Origin: Microcebus murinus
Lineage: Eukaryota; Chordata; Mammalia; Primates; Cheirogaleidae
Assembly: GCF_040939455.1 (NCBI RefSeq)
Contig: NC_134136.1
Location: 108,364,014 to 108,428,013, forward strand
Length of the DNA: 64,000 nucleotides
Direction of reading: 5' to 3'
The notes beneath the pieces were generated by a model. The model saw only the letters and a program-made list of their open reading frames with translations. It had not been told where the DNA came from and made no database searches. Shown here piece after piece: positions 45,290 to 56,553 of the stretch. The position numbers and the translations under genes are program-made. Within the stretch, counting starts at the first letter, position 1; every line of letters begins with the position of its first letter.

Positions 45290-46927
45290 CCTGAAAATGG
45301 AGGAGAGAGCCATTACAGAGAATAGGAGCTTACTAAGAGCAGAAACCACTGCATTTATGAAATGGTAGGAACACTTAAACAGTGATTGATTTATTGATGG
45401 GCACTGAGCATGGACTATTTGAAAGTTAGTAAATACCTGGGGTCCAGTCTAACTGGAGTTTTCACTTTGAGTTTACCACCATAGCCCCACCAAGTTCTCA
45501 CGATAATGAACTGAGAAAAATCCCTCCTGCTTCTAGCAAGTGAAATTGGAAAGTAATAATTTTGAAACACTCTCAAGGGAAAAGTAACCATTTTGAAATA
45601 TACCCACTTTTTTTCTCTTTAACAAAAGTCTGCCTTCAAGGGAAACCTGTCACCAGACCCCTTTCTGATTTAGGGATAGGACTATTAGACAACTTAGCAC
45701 CTGCTAACCTTCTTGTTTCACATAAGGTGAGGAAAAAGGTGACAAAACTCTTGATGATCACACCCAGGGACTCAGGCCAACTAAAAATATTTAAATCTAA
45801 TCAAAGGATAATAGACAACTTTTCATCTTTAATACCTTGCTATAACATCGATAGGGCTCTAGAGTGCATTACACCAGAGACATTAAAGATTCAGACTCTA
45901 ACTTGAAACCAAGTTACTGGAGAAACTCAAAGACAGTATGGAAGACGAAAACAAGGACACTAGAGGAAATTAAAGCTTTTGATATATACAACTACAACAA
46001 ACAGTAAAGACAGCATAACTTCTAGTTATATTGACACTCACACTAAAGGCCTATTTACCTCAGTTCTTATTACCCAACACATCATGCCTAGCTTTCAAAA
46101 AACCATTTACACAGCTTATTAAAGATAAGAAACATCACACTCTTAACAAATAAACTAAGCATCAGACCAGATTCAGTGATGGCAGTGATTTTAAATTATG
46201 TGATGGAAAATTTAAAATAACTATCATAGAGCTAAGGGCTCTAATGGAAAAAGTGAACAATATGCAAGAAGAGATGGGTAAAGTATGAAGAGAGGAGGAA
46301 ACTAATAAAGAAATAAAACGGAATGCTAGAAATCACAAACACTCTAACAGAAAGAAAGAATGTCTTTGGTGGGCTCATCAGTAGGCTAGATATGGCTGAA
46401 GTAAGAATCAGTGAGCTTGAAGATATGTTAGTAGAAACTTTTCAAAAATCAAAGAGAAAACAATAATTATAAAAATGAACACAGCATACAAGAACTATGG
46501 GACAATTGCAAAATGTGAAACTGTACATAATGGGAATTTCAGAATGAGAAGAAAGAAAGAAACTGAAGAAATATTTGACATAATAACGGCTGATAAATTC
46601 CCCAAATTAATAACAATCATCAAACCACAGATCCAGGAAGGTCAGAGAACACCAAGAAGTATAAATATAAAAATAAAATCTATACTAGATATATCATATT
46701 CCAGCTATAGAAAACCACAGAAAATAGAAATTATTGAAATAAGCCAGAAAAGGAAAAAGAGCACCTTACCTATAGAGGAACAAGTATAAGAATTATATCA
46801 GATTTCCCTTTAGAAACCATGGAAGCAAGCACATGAAGTGAGATATTTAAAGTGTTGTAAAAATAAAACATCCAGCCATAATTTTGTATCCAGTGAAATT
46901 TTTCTTCAAAAGCAAAGGAGATGTAAA
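45290..46927 (+). mobile_element. L1M 5' UTR (distal part) and broken ORF1
   Basis: Plus-strand old L1. The 5' UTR is recognised by 'tgccttcaagggaaacctgt' (45,632), 'gactcaggccaactaaaaat' (45,770) and 'gaaaatttaaaataactatc' (46,206). ORF1 follows from about 46,230 ('ctaagggctctaatggaaaa', 'gtgggctcatcagtaggcta', 'aatcagtgagcttgaagata') and carries the RNA-binding domain remnant in the 104-codon frame at 46,475-46,789. It ends abruptly near 46,927, just before the ORF1 C-terminus is complete. The 114-codon ORF at 45,562-45,906 lies in the 5' UTR and is not a gene. Confidence 0.8.
46475..46789 (+). pseudogene. L1 ORF1 RNA-binding domain remnant
   Basis: A 104-codon open frame corresponding to the middle and C-terminal half of L1 ORF1p. 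The stretch with PKLITIIKPQIQEGQRTPRS aligns in order with the ORF1p region that joins the RRM to the C-terminal domain. Both sides are interrupted by stops, including a tga within the following ERREW-like segment. It is a dead copy inside the older plus-strand L1. Confidence 0.75.
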
Positions 46928-47645
46928 CTTCAGTGAAAATGGCAGAGTAGGCAGCTTCAAGGGTCCAACTCTCTGCAGAAATATTGAAAAAACAAACAAA
47001 AATTGCCAAAGCAACTCTGCCAGAACTCTGGAAAACAGTAAAAGATTTACAACCAAGTTAATATAGAATCAATAAATAAAAAACTTACAAGTGGCAGAAA
47101 GTTTCTGGCATTCTATTTGCCCTATGTCCAACCCCTTCATGGCTCAGCAGTGATATAGAAGATAGCAGTCCACAATCCCAGTGTGGGATTATGGTCACTG
47201 AAGGGAACAGAATAGGCCTTATTCACAAAGAATTTTATTTTCTCCTCCCTATCTGGAGTCTACATTAAGAACTGACAAAAGATGCTTATCTTTGTTTTGT
47301 CTAACTCAAGACTCGTAAGAGTGGAAAATGGTGGGCATTCCTTAAAAATACTGTAAGGCAAATAAACAACCCTGAGACAAAAGATTATGGATGAGGCATA
47401 CAACTAGAAACAAAAGCCTGAGAGGAAATATTACAGTGTTTGTTTATTTGGGAAATTAGGGCATTCCCGTGCTCACATGTACTATTCATAATACAACTTG
47501 AGAATACCCTAAACTTCCTTTCTGACTAATCTCTAGGCTCAGTGAGAGTAGGAAGTGAAGGAAAAGGCCATGTTGTAAATGGTCTGGCTAAACATTGAAG
47601 GAGTATCTCAACACAGGGCCAATCTGAAAAGACAGGAAGAGCATT
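46928..47645 (+). mobile_element. Second L1M 5' UTR, 5'-most part
   Basis: Starts with 'gaaaatggcagagtaggcag', the degenerate L1 5' start, followed by 'gccagaactctggaaaacag', 'gtggcagaaagtttctggca', 'cagtgtgggattatggtcac', 'ggagtctacattaagaactg' and 'aacacagggccaatctgaaa'. This belongs upstream of the 5' UTR/ORF1 at 45,290-46,927 in an intact L1, so the order here is wrong for a single element. Confidence 0.7.
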
Positions 47646-48895
47646 TATGAAAAACATACAACAAACCTCATACTCAATGGTGAAAGACTGAACGCTTTCT
47701 TTCTTAGATCAGGAACAAGAAAAGGATTCCTGCTTTTACCACAAATACTATATGGGAAATTCTTGCCGAAACAATTAGACAGATTTTTTTTTTAAAGAAA
47801 CAAAATACATCTAATTTGGAAATGAATAAGTAAAACTATATTAACAGATGATATGATTCTATATATAAACAATTGTAAAGGGTCCACAAAATAAAGGTGA
47901 AAATTAACAAAGCAGGTGTAGAATTTGTATACTGAAATTTACAAAACATTGTTGAAAAAAATGAAAGAACACCTAAATAAATGGAAAAACATCCCATCTT
48001 CCAGATTAGAATACTTAATATATCAATGGCATTGTTACCCCAAATTACCTACGGAATCAAGGCCATCTCTATCAAAATTACAATGGCTTTTTGAATAAAT
48101 GAAAAAGCCAATTTTCTAATTCATATAAAATTTCAAGGAACACCATATAGCAAAACAGTCATGAATAAAAACAAAGAACAAAGTTGGAGGACTCACACTT
48201 CCCAAATTCAAAACTTATCACAAAGCTAGTAATTAAAATACAGTGGCAGTGACATAAGGATAGACATATAGCCTAATAAAAAAGATTTGAGAATCCAGAA
48301 CCAACACATACATCTATGGTAAAATGAATTTTAAAGTGGACGTCAAGATGATTCAATAGGAAAAGAATAATTGCTTAAAACACAATATTGTGACTAACAT
48401 ATATTCACACTAAAGGAATGAATTTGTGCTCCTATGTCATGTAATATACAAAAATTAATTTAAAATAAATAAATGACCTTAATGTAAGAGCTAAAACCAG
48501 AAAGCTCTTAGAATAAATGACAGGGGTAAATCTTCATTACCATGATTGGCAATGGATTCTTAAATATGATAACATAAGGATGAGAAACAAAAGAGAAAAT
48601 ATATACATTAGACTTAATCAAAACTTAAAACTTTTGAGGATTAAATCCATTTACCAAAATGAAAAGACAACATATGCAATGAAAGAAAATATTTGCAAAT
48701 CTTATATCTGATGAGTGACTTCCACCCAAAATATATAAAATCTCTTACAATCAATACAAAGACAAACAACCCAATTAATAAATCAGCAAAGGGCCCATGT
48801 AGACATTTTCCAAACAAAAATACAAATACCCAACAAACAGATGAAAAGATGTCCCACATTATTAGTCATTAGAGAAATGCAAATCAAAACCACGG
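47646..48895 (+). mobile_element. L1M ORF2 3' half (end of RT to C-terminus)
   Basis: Plus-strand ORF2 with 'caaacctcatactcaatggt' (47,664), 'aagtaaaactatattaacag' (47,828), 'cctacggaatcaaggccatc' region (48,048), 'aagttggaggactcacactt' (48,181), 'ggcagtgacataaggataga' (48,245) and 'ttagagaaatgcaaatcaaa' (48,870). It directly follows the 5' UTR above, so ORF1 and the 5' half of ORF2 are absent from this piece. Ends at about 48,895, where another L1 begins. Confidence 0.85.
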
Positions 48896-49257
48896 TGAGC
48901 TTCTGCACAATCAAGGAAACTATCATTAGAGCAAATAGACAACCTACAGAATGGGAGAAAATGTTTGCTTTCTACACATTTGATAAAGGGCTGATAATAA
49001 GAATCTGTATAGATCTTAAGAAAATCAACAAGAAAAAATCAAACAACCCCATTGATAAATGGGCAAAGGACATAAACAGAAACTTTTCAAAAGAATACAG
49101 ACTAATGGCCAGCAAACATATAAAAAAGTGCTCAACATCTCTAATCATTACAGAAATGCAAAGCAAAACCACAATGAGATACCACCTAACTCCAGTGAGA
49201 ATGGCCTTTATCAAAAAGCCCCAAAATAACAACTGCTGGCACGATATGGAGAAATAG
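48841..49257 (+). pseudogene. Fused L1 ORF2 remnant across two elements
   Basis: The longest ATG-to-stop frame in the window (138 codons). Its first 19 residues come from the older L1M (ending at 48,895) and the rest from the younger L1 starting at 48,896, joined in frame. As a result a peptide of the form REMQIKTT at the start recurs later as TEMQSKTT. Both parts are the C-terminal region of ORF2p, beyond the reverse transcriptase. It carries no catalytic site and is not expected to be expressed. Confidence 0.75.
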
Positions 49258-49877
49258 GAACACACTTACATTGCTGGTGGGACTGTAAATTAGTACAACC
49301 CCTGTGGAAAACAATTTGGAGATAGCTCAAAGAGCTAAAAATAGAAATACCATTTGATCCAGCAATCCCACTACTAGGCATCTACTCATAGGAAAAAAAG
49401 ACATTCTATAACAAAGACATCTGCACTAAAATGTTTATGGTAGCACAATTCACAATTGCACAGATGTGGAAACAACCCAATTACCCATCAATATGTGAGT
49501 GGATTAGTAAAATGTGATATATGTATACCATGGAATACTACTCAACTACAAAAAACAATGGCGATCTAGCACCTCTTGTATTATCCTGGATAGAACTTGG
49601 GCCTATCCTTTGAAGTGAGGTATCATAAGAATGGAAAAATAAGCACCACATGTACTTGCCATCATATTAGTACTAACTGATCAACACTCACATCGTAGTA
49701 ATGTTCATTGGGTGCTAGTTCAAGTGGGGGAATGGGGGTGGGTAAATTCACAACTAATGAGATGGAGTGTACCGTGGGGAGGAAGGGCATGCCTCTATCT
49801 CTGGCTTGGGGGAGACAAAGGCATTACTTGTAACCAAAATATTTGTACTTCTATAATATTCTGAAATTTTAAAAAAG
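48896..49877 (+). mobile_element. Strepsirrhine-type L1 3' end, 5'-truncated
   Basis: About 980 bases of younger plus-strand L1: 'gacaacctacagaatgggag' (48,940), 'gataaatgggcaaaggacat' (49,054), 'tggtgggactgtaaattagt' (49,276), 'tggaatactactcaactaca' (49,531), 'gtattatcctggatagaact' (49,579), 'aagcaccacatgtacttgcc' (49,642), a G-rich block near 49,725 and an A-rich end at 49,877. It repeats about 300 bases of ORF2 already present at the end of the preceding piece, so it is a separate element. Confidence 0.85.
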
Positions 49878-50579
49878 CCCAGAAATAAATAGCAAGTGGT
49901 ACTTTGGAAAATATACAAACACATGGAACTTAAACAATATGCTCCTGAACAACCATTGGGTCAATGAAGAAATTAAGTAAATTAAAAAATGTCCTGAAAC
50001 AAATGAAAATGAAACACAACATACCAAAACCTTTGAAATACAGTAAGAAAAGTAGTAAGAGGAAAGTTCATACAAAAACCTACATCAAAAAAGTAGAACA
50101 ACTTCAAATTACCAACCTAATGATCAATCCTAAAAACCTAGAAAAACAAGACAAACCAAACCAAAATTATTAAAAGAAAAGATAAAATTATGATCAGAGC
50201 AGATTAAATAAATCGAAACTTAAAATAATACTTTTGTGCCAGCAAAACAAAAAGTTGGTTTTTAAAATGATAAAATTGACAAACATTTAGCTAGTCTTAC
50301 TGAGACAAAAAGATGACACAAATAAAATCAGAGATGACAAAGTAGATATTATGATACTACAGAAATTCACAGGATCATTAGAGACTTATGAGCAATTATA
50401 TGCCAAAAAATTGGAAAACCTAGAAAAAAAATGGAAAATTCGTAGAAACATACCAACTACCCAGATTGAACCAGGAAAGAATCTAAAACCTGAATATACC
50501 AATAACAAGTAATGAATAGCAGCCATGATAAAAAGTATCTCATCAAAAAATGAAAACAAAACAAAACAAAACAAAACAC

Positions 50580-51360
50580 AGGACCTGATGGCTTCACTGC
50601 TGAATTTCAAGCATTCAGAATAGTAATCCTACTCAAACTTTTCCAAAAACTTGAGAAGGAGAGAATACTTCTAAACTCATTCTAAAAGGCCAGTATTGCC
50701 CTGATACCAAAACCAGAAAATGACATAACAAAGAAGAAATCTACAGGTCAATGCCTTTGATGAACATAGACGTAAAAATTCCCAACAAAATACTAGCAAA
50801 CCAAATTTAACACATTAAAATGATCATTCATTATGATCAAGTGCAATTCATCTCAAGGAAACAAGGATGATTCAACATAGGGCAATGAATAAATGTGATG
50901 TTTTAATATTATATATTATATCAATGAATTGAAGGACAAGAACCACACTATCATTTCAATAGATGCTGAAAAAGCATTTGATAAAATTCAACATCACTTC
51001 ATGATAAAAACCCTTAACAAACTGGGTGTAGAATGAACACACCACAACATGATAAAAGCCATAGATAATGTACCCTCAACTAGTATCATACTGAATGGGG
51101 AAATAAATGAAAGCCTTCCCTCTAAGATCTGGAGCAAGTATGCCCACTTTCATCAATTTTTTCCAACATACTACTAGAAGTCCTAACCAGAAATCTTAGA
51201 AAAGAGAAATAAATAAAGGACATCCAAACTGGAAAGGGAAAAGTCAAATTATCATTGTTTACAGAGGATATGATCTTATATTTAGAAAAACCTAAAGTCA
51301 AATTATCATTGTTTACAGAGGATATGATCTTATATTTAGAAAAACCTAAAGACTCCACCA
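50580..51360 (+). pseudogene. L1 ORF2 reverse transcriptase core remnant
   Basis: The RT core of ORF2p, which copies L1 RNA at the nicked target. Visible motifs are [10 protein letters not shown] near 50,584, motif A as [12 protein letters not shown] near 50,959-50,996 (both acidic positions kept), and motif C at 51,241-51,348. The usual FADD of L1 motif C reads FTED, and the whole 18-codon unit is present twice in frame. Other breaks include a stop after the LGVE segment near 51,033. The enzyme is dead. Confidence 0.85.
51241..51348 (+). repeat. Exact 54-base tandem duplication over RT motif C
   Basis: Copy 1 is 51,241-51,294 and copy 2 is 51,295-51,348, identical base for base. The period is 54, a multiple of three, so the ORF2 frame continues through it and the unit VKLSLFTEDMILYLEKPK is read twice. 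Confidence 0.97.
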
Positions 51361-52925
51361 AAAATATATTAGAACTGAAAACAAATTCAATAAATTTGCA
51401 GGATACAATATCAATATTCAGAAATCATTAGCATTTCCATAGCCAACAGCAAACAATCTGGAAAATAATCCAATAAAGTAATCCCATTTACAATAACTAC
51501 AAATAAACTAAAATACCTAGGAATAAACTTGACAAAGAAGCAAAATATCTCTACAATGAAAACTATAAAACATTAATCAAAGAAATTGAAGAAGAGGACA
51601 AAAAAAAATGGAAAGATATTCCATGTGCATGGATTGGAAGAAACAATATTGTAAAAATGTCCGTAGTACCCAAAGCAATCTATAGATTTAACCCAATCGC
51701 TATCAAAACATCAGTGGCATTCTTCACGGAAATAGAAAAAAAATTCTCAAATTTATATGGAACCACAAAAGATCCCAAAAACTAAAGACATCCTCAACAA
51801 AAGAACAAAGCTGAAGGAATCATGGTAACTATTAAACAATAGTAAGTAAAACTGCATGGGACTGGTATAAAAACATACACATAGACTAATGGAACAGAAT
51901 AGAGAACCTAGAAATACATCTACATATTTACAGTTAATTTAAATTTTAAAAAGCTGTCCAGATTATATATTGGGAAAAGGACAGTCTCCTCAATAAAGGG
52001 TGATGGGGAAATAGGATATCCATAAGGAGAAAAATGAAACTAGACTATATCTCTTGCCGTATATAAAAATAAAATCAAAGTGGATTAATAACTTAAAACT
52101 AAGACTTGAAACCATGAAACAAGCAGAAGGAAATATTGGGGAAACTTTCATGACATTGATCTTGGCAAAAATTTCATATGTAAGGGTTCAAAAGGTTAAG
52201 AATCCAAAGAAAAATGGACAAATGGGATCACAAAAAGCTAAAAAGATTCTGCACAACACAGAAACAATCGACCAAGTGAAGAGATAGACCACATAATTGA
52301 ATAAAATATATGCAAACTATATGACAAGGAATTAATAACAAAAATATACAAGGAGGTCAAACAACTTAGTAGGAAAAAAGCCCAAATAATCTGATTAAAA
52401 AATGGGTAAAGGATCATAAACATTTCTGAAAAGAAGACATAAAAATGGCAAATAGATATTTGAAAATATGCTCAACATCACTAATCATTAGTGAAATGCA
52501 ATTTATAATCTCATTCCAGTTAAAATTTATTTTTATACAAAAGACAGGCAATATGGAATGCTGGCAAGGATGTAAAGAAGGAGGAATCCTCCTATATTGT
52601 TGGTGAGAATGTAAATTAAGACAGCTACTATGGATAACAGTATGGAGATTTCTCAAAAATCTAAATATACAAGTATATGATCTAGCAATCTCAAAGCTGG
52701 GTATATATCTAAAAGAAAGAAAATCAGTACATTGAAAAGATATCTGCACCCCTATTTTTATTGCAGCACTATTCAAAATAGCCAAGACATGAGTCAACCT
52801 AAGTGTCCATCCATGGATAAATAGATAAAGAAAATGTGGTATGTACAGACAATGGAATATTATTCAGCCATAAAAAATGAAATTCTAACATTTGTAACAT
52901 AGAAATCTAATTTGTTCATGTAGCA

Positions 52926-53337
52926 ATATGTGTGCCATTCTCCAAGCCTTATGGAAGCCATGATTGACATAAGCCAAGCAAAATAATCCCATTACTATTT
53001 TTTGAGTTTTATTTTATTTTATTTTGGGAACTCATAAGTGACTCATTTATAGCCAGAGCCAAAAGATAGTGGATACTGGGGATTTAATGGAAAATGATAC
53101 TCCTTTTTCTTTAATTGAAATTTATTTTAGGGAAAATCAAACTTGGACATGTCTCAGTCATTTTTGGACCACAAGAATATAAAATTAAGAAAAATATACC
53201 AAATGTGGCATTGTGGATATATGGGGAAAAGCCTAGGTATTTGCTATCATTGCTGAGGCATTTTGCCAAATCTGGAATCATCCAATGTTCTTGTTGTATT
53301 AATTAAATACTTCTATTGTGGAGTTTTGTTTTCTCTT
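52926..53337. other. Nothing recognised
   Basis: AT-rich interval with a 63-codon ORF at 53,115-53,306 lacking motifs. No repeat is recognised. Confidence 0.35.
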
Positions 53338-53711
53338 ATTAATTAGGGTATAAGTTACTAGCTGTAACAAAGAGAACCAAAAATATAGTAGCTCAGACCA
53401 GACGAGGTTTTATTTCTTTCTAATAGTCTAGAGTCGTTCAGGGTGAGTGTGCTACTGGGTCTATAATGCCATGAAGGAAACCAGGCTTATTCTCCCTTGC
53501 TTCTTCGCCACCTCTACCACTCCCTTTTCATTGTTGTTGCCCTAATCAGCATGATCAGCATTTACGTTAAAGCAGTATCAATGCTCTATCCTATAAGAAA
53601 GGGAAAGTGAATGGAAAACAATTTTATTTTTAAAATAATGTGAGCAGAATCTTGCACACATTTCTACTTACCCTTCAATAGCCAAAGTGACTCAAATGGC
53701 CACACATATTT

Positions 53712-53723
53712 TCAAGGGCTTTT
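53712..53723. repeat. Target-site duplication, left copy
   Basis: tcaagggctttt, identical to 53,916-53,927. The duplicates flank the young L1. The sense-strand cleavage context (a run of T on the nicked strand) fits L1 endonuclease. Confidence 0.9.
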
Positions 53724-53915
53724 TTTTTTTTTTTTTATTGTTGCCTTTGTCTTTTTTTTTTTTTAAATTTCGGCATATTATGGGGGTACAGATTTTAAGG
53801 TTTCAATAAATGCCCATCCCCCCCTCCCCCCACAAGTCTGAGTCTCCAGCATGACCATCCCTCAGATGGTGCGCATATCACTCGTTATGTATGTATACAC
53901 CCGCCCCCCTCCCCC
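53724..53915 (-). mobile_element. Young strepsirrhine L1 3' end with a double poly(A) tail
   Basis: Antisense tail: T-run, then 15 bases (attgttgcctttgtc, 53,737-53,751), then a second T-run (53,752-53,764), then 'aaatttcggcatattatggg', 'ggtacagattttaaggtttc', C-rich 3' UTR blocks, 'agtctgagtctccagcatga', 'ccatccctcagatggtgcgc' and a second C-rich block. Only about 150 bases of L1 are present. The perfect flanking duplication and nearly pure tails point to a recent insertion. In sense, the intervening 15 bases between two A-tracts look like a 3' transduction. Confidence 0.9.
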
Positions 53916-53927
53916 TCAAGGGCTTTT
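53916..53927. repeat. Target-site duplication, right copy
   Basis: tcaagggctttt, identical to the left copy at 53,712-53,723. Confidence 0.9.
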
Positions 53928-53985
53928 AGGAGATGTAGCCTCTAGCTGGGAGTTCATGCCTTGCTAAAACTTTAGGTGAATGGAT

Positions 53986-54234
53986 GGTTTTATATCGCTT
54001 GAAAGAAAAAAGTGAGAACAGTTAACAGTTTTTTATATACTTGTAACTATTGAAACACTTTAAAAATAATTGAACAGTCAAATATTTCTGAGATTTTAAC
54101 ATGATAACAATGAGAATTATTTTTGTGGTTTCGTTTTCAAGGAGGTCTGTAATTTGAGAAAAGTAGGTTCGAAATAGTATAGTGGAAATCAAAGTGCAAT
54201 AATTGAAAATAATAAAATAGATTGAACTGGATAT
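53986..54234. other. Nothing recognised
   Basis: Short AT-rich interval before the next L1. Confidence 0.35.
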
Positions 54235-56196
54235 TTTCAGTTTTATTAAAAAATATTTGTCAGATTTGGTAATTAAAGTTTTGCTAGCATCATTAAGTGG
54301 GCTGGGAAATATTCCTCCTTTTTGTTTTTTTAAGTAATTTCTTTCAGATTCAAGGTTTTTTTCCTTAATTAATTGATAGAATTCTCAAAGAAAGTCATCT
54401 GAGCCTAAAATTTCTATGTGAGAAGGCTAATTATAGATGTTACACAATGTATCTTTTCTATTTTTTCTTTATATCAAGATCTCAACATAAATGTCATAAA
54501 TTTATTAATATCTTCTTGTGCTGTTAGCATCTGTATGGCATGAAATATTTCTTCTTTTTTATTCCTGATATTGGAAGTCTGTGCTTTCTTCTGTTGTTTC
54601 TTGAACAGTTAACCCAAGGAATTGTGAATTTTATTACAAATTCTTAAAACTTACTTTTAGTTTTGTTGATTTTCCGTATTCTGTATTGTTTTCTAGTTTA
54701 TTAATTTTAACCAATTCCCAACTTATTTTTGTGCTACATTCTCTGCTCTGTACAGATAATTTCTGAACAGATAATCACTTTTAAGCTTTTTATCCTTTTC
54801 TAGTATGTATATTTTAAAGCTATTAATATATTCTACTTTATATTGTGTCTTCTTCTTTCAATCTTTGGTTACATAGAGGAGTAGTGCTTAATATTTAAAC
54901 TGTTAGAGTTTTTTCTCATTATTATATATTTTTTAATTTGTTTCTTAATTCCATGGAGTATAAATAATATACTCAATATGATTTCAGGCCTATGAATGAA
55001 GTCTGTTGGAATATGCTTTATAGCTGAGCATATAGTTAATTTTAGAAAAATTATAAATGTTGCAATTTTAGTAATGTGTACTTTATTAAAATATGTTTTG
55101 TACAAGTTCTCTGTGCTAAATTTTGTACATGTAAATTAAATAAAGTTTGATCATTGTGTTATTATCATTTTTTGTATTCTTATTGATTTTTTGCCTAGCA
55201 GGTACTGAGAGAGATCTATTAAAATCTTTCACTTTGAGTGTGCACTTCTCTATTTATCTTTGTAGTTTTTTCATTTTATTTCTGTATATATTTTTGGAAT
55301 ACATAATTCAGAAAATACAAATTAAGGATAGTTTTATGTTCCTAGTTTATTGTTTTATCACTATGGGATATCTTTTTTATAATTAATAATGACTCTTGAT
55401 TTAGGGCAATTTTGTCTGGAATTTGTATGGCTACACAGTTTTTATTATTGAATTTTCATCATATACCTTTATAATCATTTTATTTAAAAATTTTCCTTTA
55501 CTTATATTTAAGGTTTGTCTCTATTAAGCAGTATACAGTTGGAATTTTATCCACTCTGCAAATATTTTTCTTGAAATTAGAAGAGTTAGACCTTTTTTTT
55601 AAATTTGAGGTAATTATTGATTTATTTGTATTTAAATCTACTAACAAATTTTTCTATTTGTCTCATGTATTTTATATTCTTTCTCGCTATTTTTTGATTG
55701 TTTAAAACTAACCAATATTTTAGTCATTCTATCTTTTGTTAGATTGTTATTTTTCAATAAACTCTTAATGGTTATATTAGATATTATAACAGGCATTGTT
55801 GATTTATTAAAGTATAACATATTGTTTTTTTATTCTAACACTTCCCAAATGATACAAGGAGCTTGGAACACAAAAATAATTTAGGCTCCTTTCATTTTCA
55901 TATTATTTTTCCTGTATATTAACTCTGCATGTACTTAAACCTTTTATGTCATTCATATAATTGTTTTATAAGTTTAATAGAGTTTTAGATTCACCCACAT
56001 ATTTATCCTTTTCATTGTTCTTTATTCCTTTTTATGCTTTTGTGCTTTGAACTGGTACCATTTTTGATTGGTTTTGTCTCATTACATTGCTTTAGAATTG
56101 CTTTATTATAGAGGGTACTGGAGAGGATTCTCTTAGTATTTGTTTTCCTTTTAACATCTAAACATCTTTATCTCACCTTTATTTTTGGAGGATATT

Positions 56197-56207
56197 TTTA
56201 TTAGATT
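56197..56207. repeat. Target-site duplication of the Alu, left copy
   Basis: tttattagatt, matching tttattggatt at 56,543-56,553 with one difference. Confidence 0.75.
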
Positions 56208-56542
<335 letters not shown>

Positions 56543-56553
56543 TTTATTGGATT
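56543..56553. repeat. Target-site duplication of the Alu, right copy
   Basis: tttattggatt, one mismatch to the left copy at 56,197-56,207. Confidence 0.75.

Larger units (their letters stand above)
49878..52925 (+). mobile_element. L1M ORF2 (linker, RT, C-terminus) and 3' UTR
   Basis: Plus-strand ORF2 starting at the endonuclease-RT linker ('caatatgctcctgaacaacc', 49,936) and running through the RT, the C-terminal domain and the 3' end ('ttgcagcactattcaaaata' near 52,762, 'ggaatattattcagccataa' near 52,855). Numerous stops and frameshifts. It may be the continuation of the element whose 5' UTR and ORF1 lie at 45,290-46,927, separated by the 46,928-49,877 insertions. An AAAAC run lies at 50,555-50,577. 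Confidence 0.85.
53338..53985 (-). mobile_element. Old LTR-like mammalian repeat, split by a young L1
   Basis: 'tagggtataagttactagct', 'tgtaacaaagagaaccaaaa', 'agctcagaccagacgaggtt' at the left and 'aggagatgtagcctctagct', 'gggagttcatgccttgctaa' at the right follow one common old repeat, the same family as 34,615-34,765. The sequence is interrupted by the L1 at 53,724-53,915. Confidence 0.55.

Noticed and set aside
45562..45906. 114-codon ORF as a gene
   Set aside because: It lies in the 5' UTR of an old L1M, recognised by flanking 5' UTR blocks.
48841..49257. 138-codon ORF as a new gene
   Set aside because: Both halves are L1 ORF2 C-terminal sequence joined across two elements.
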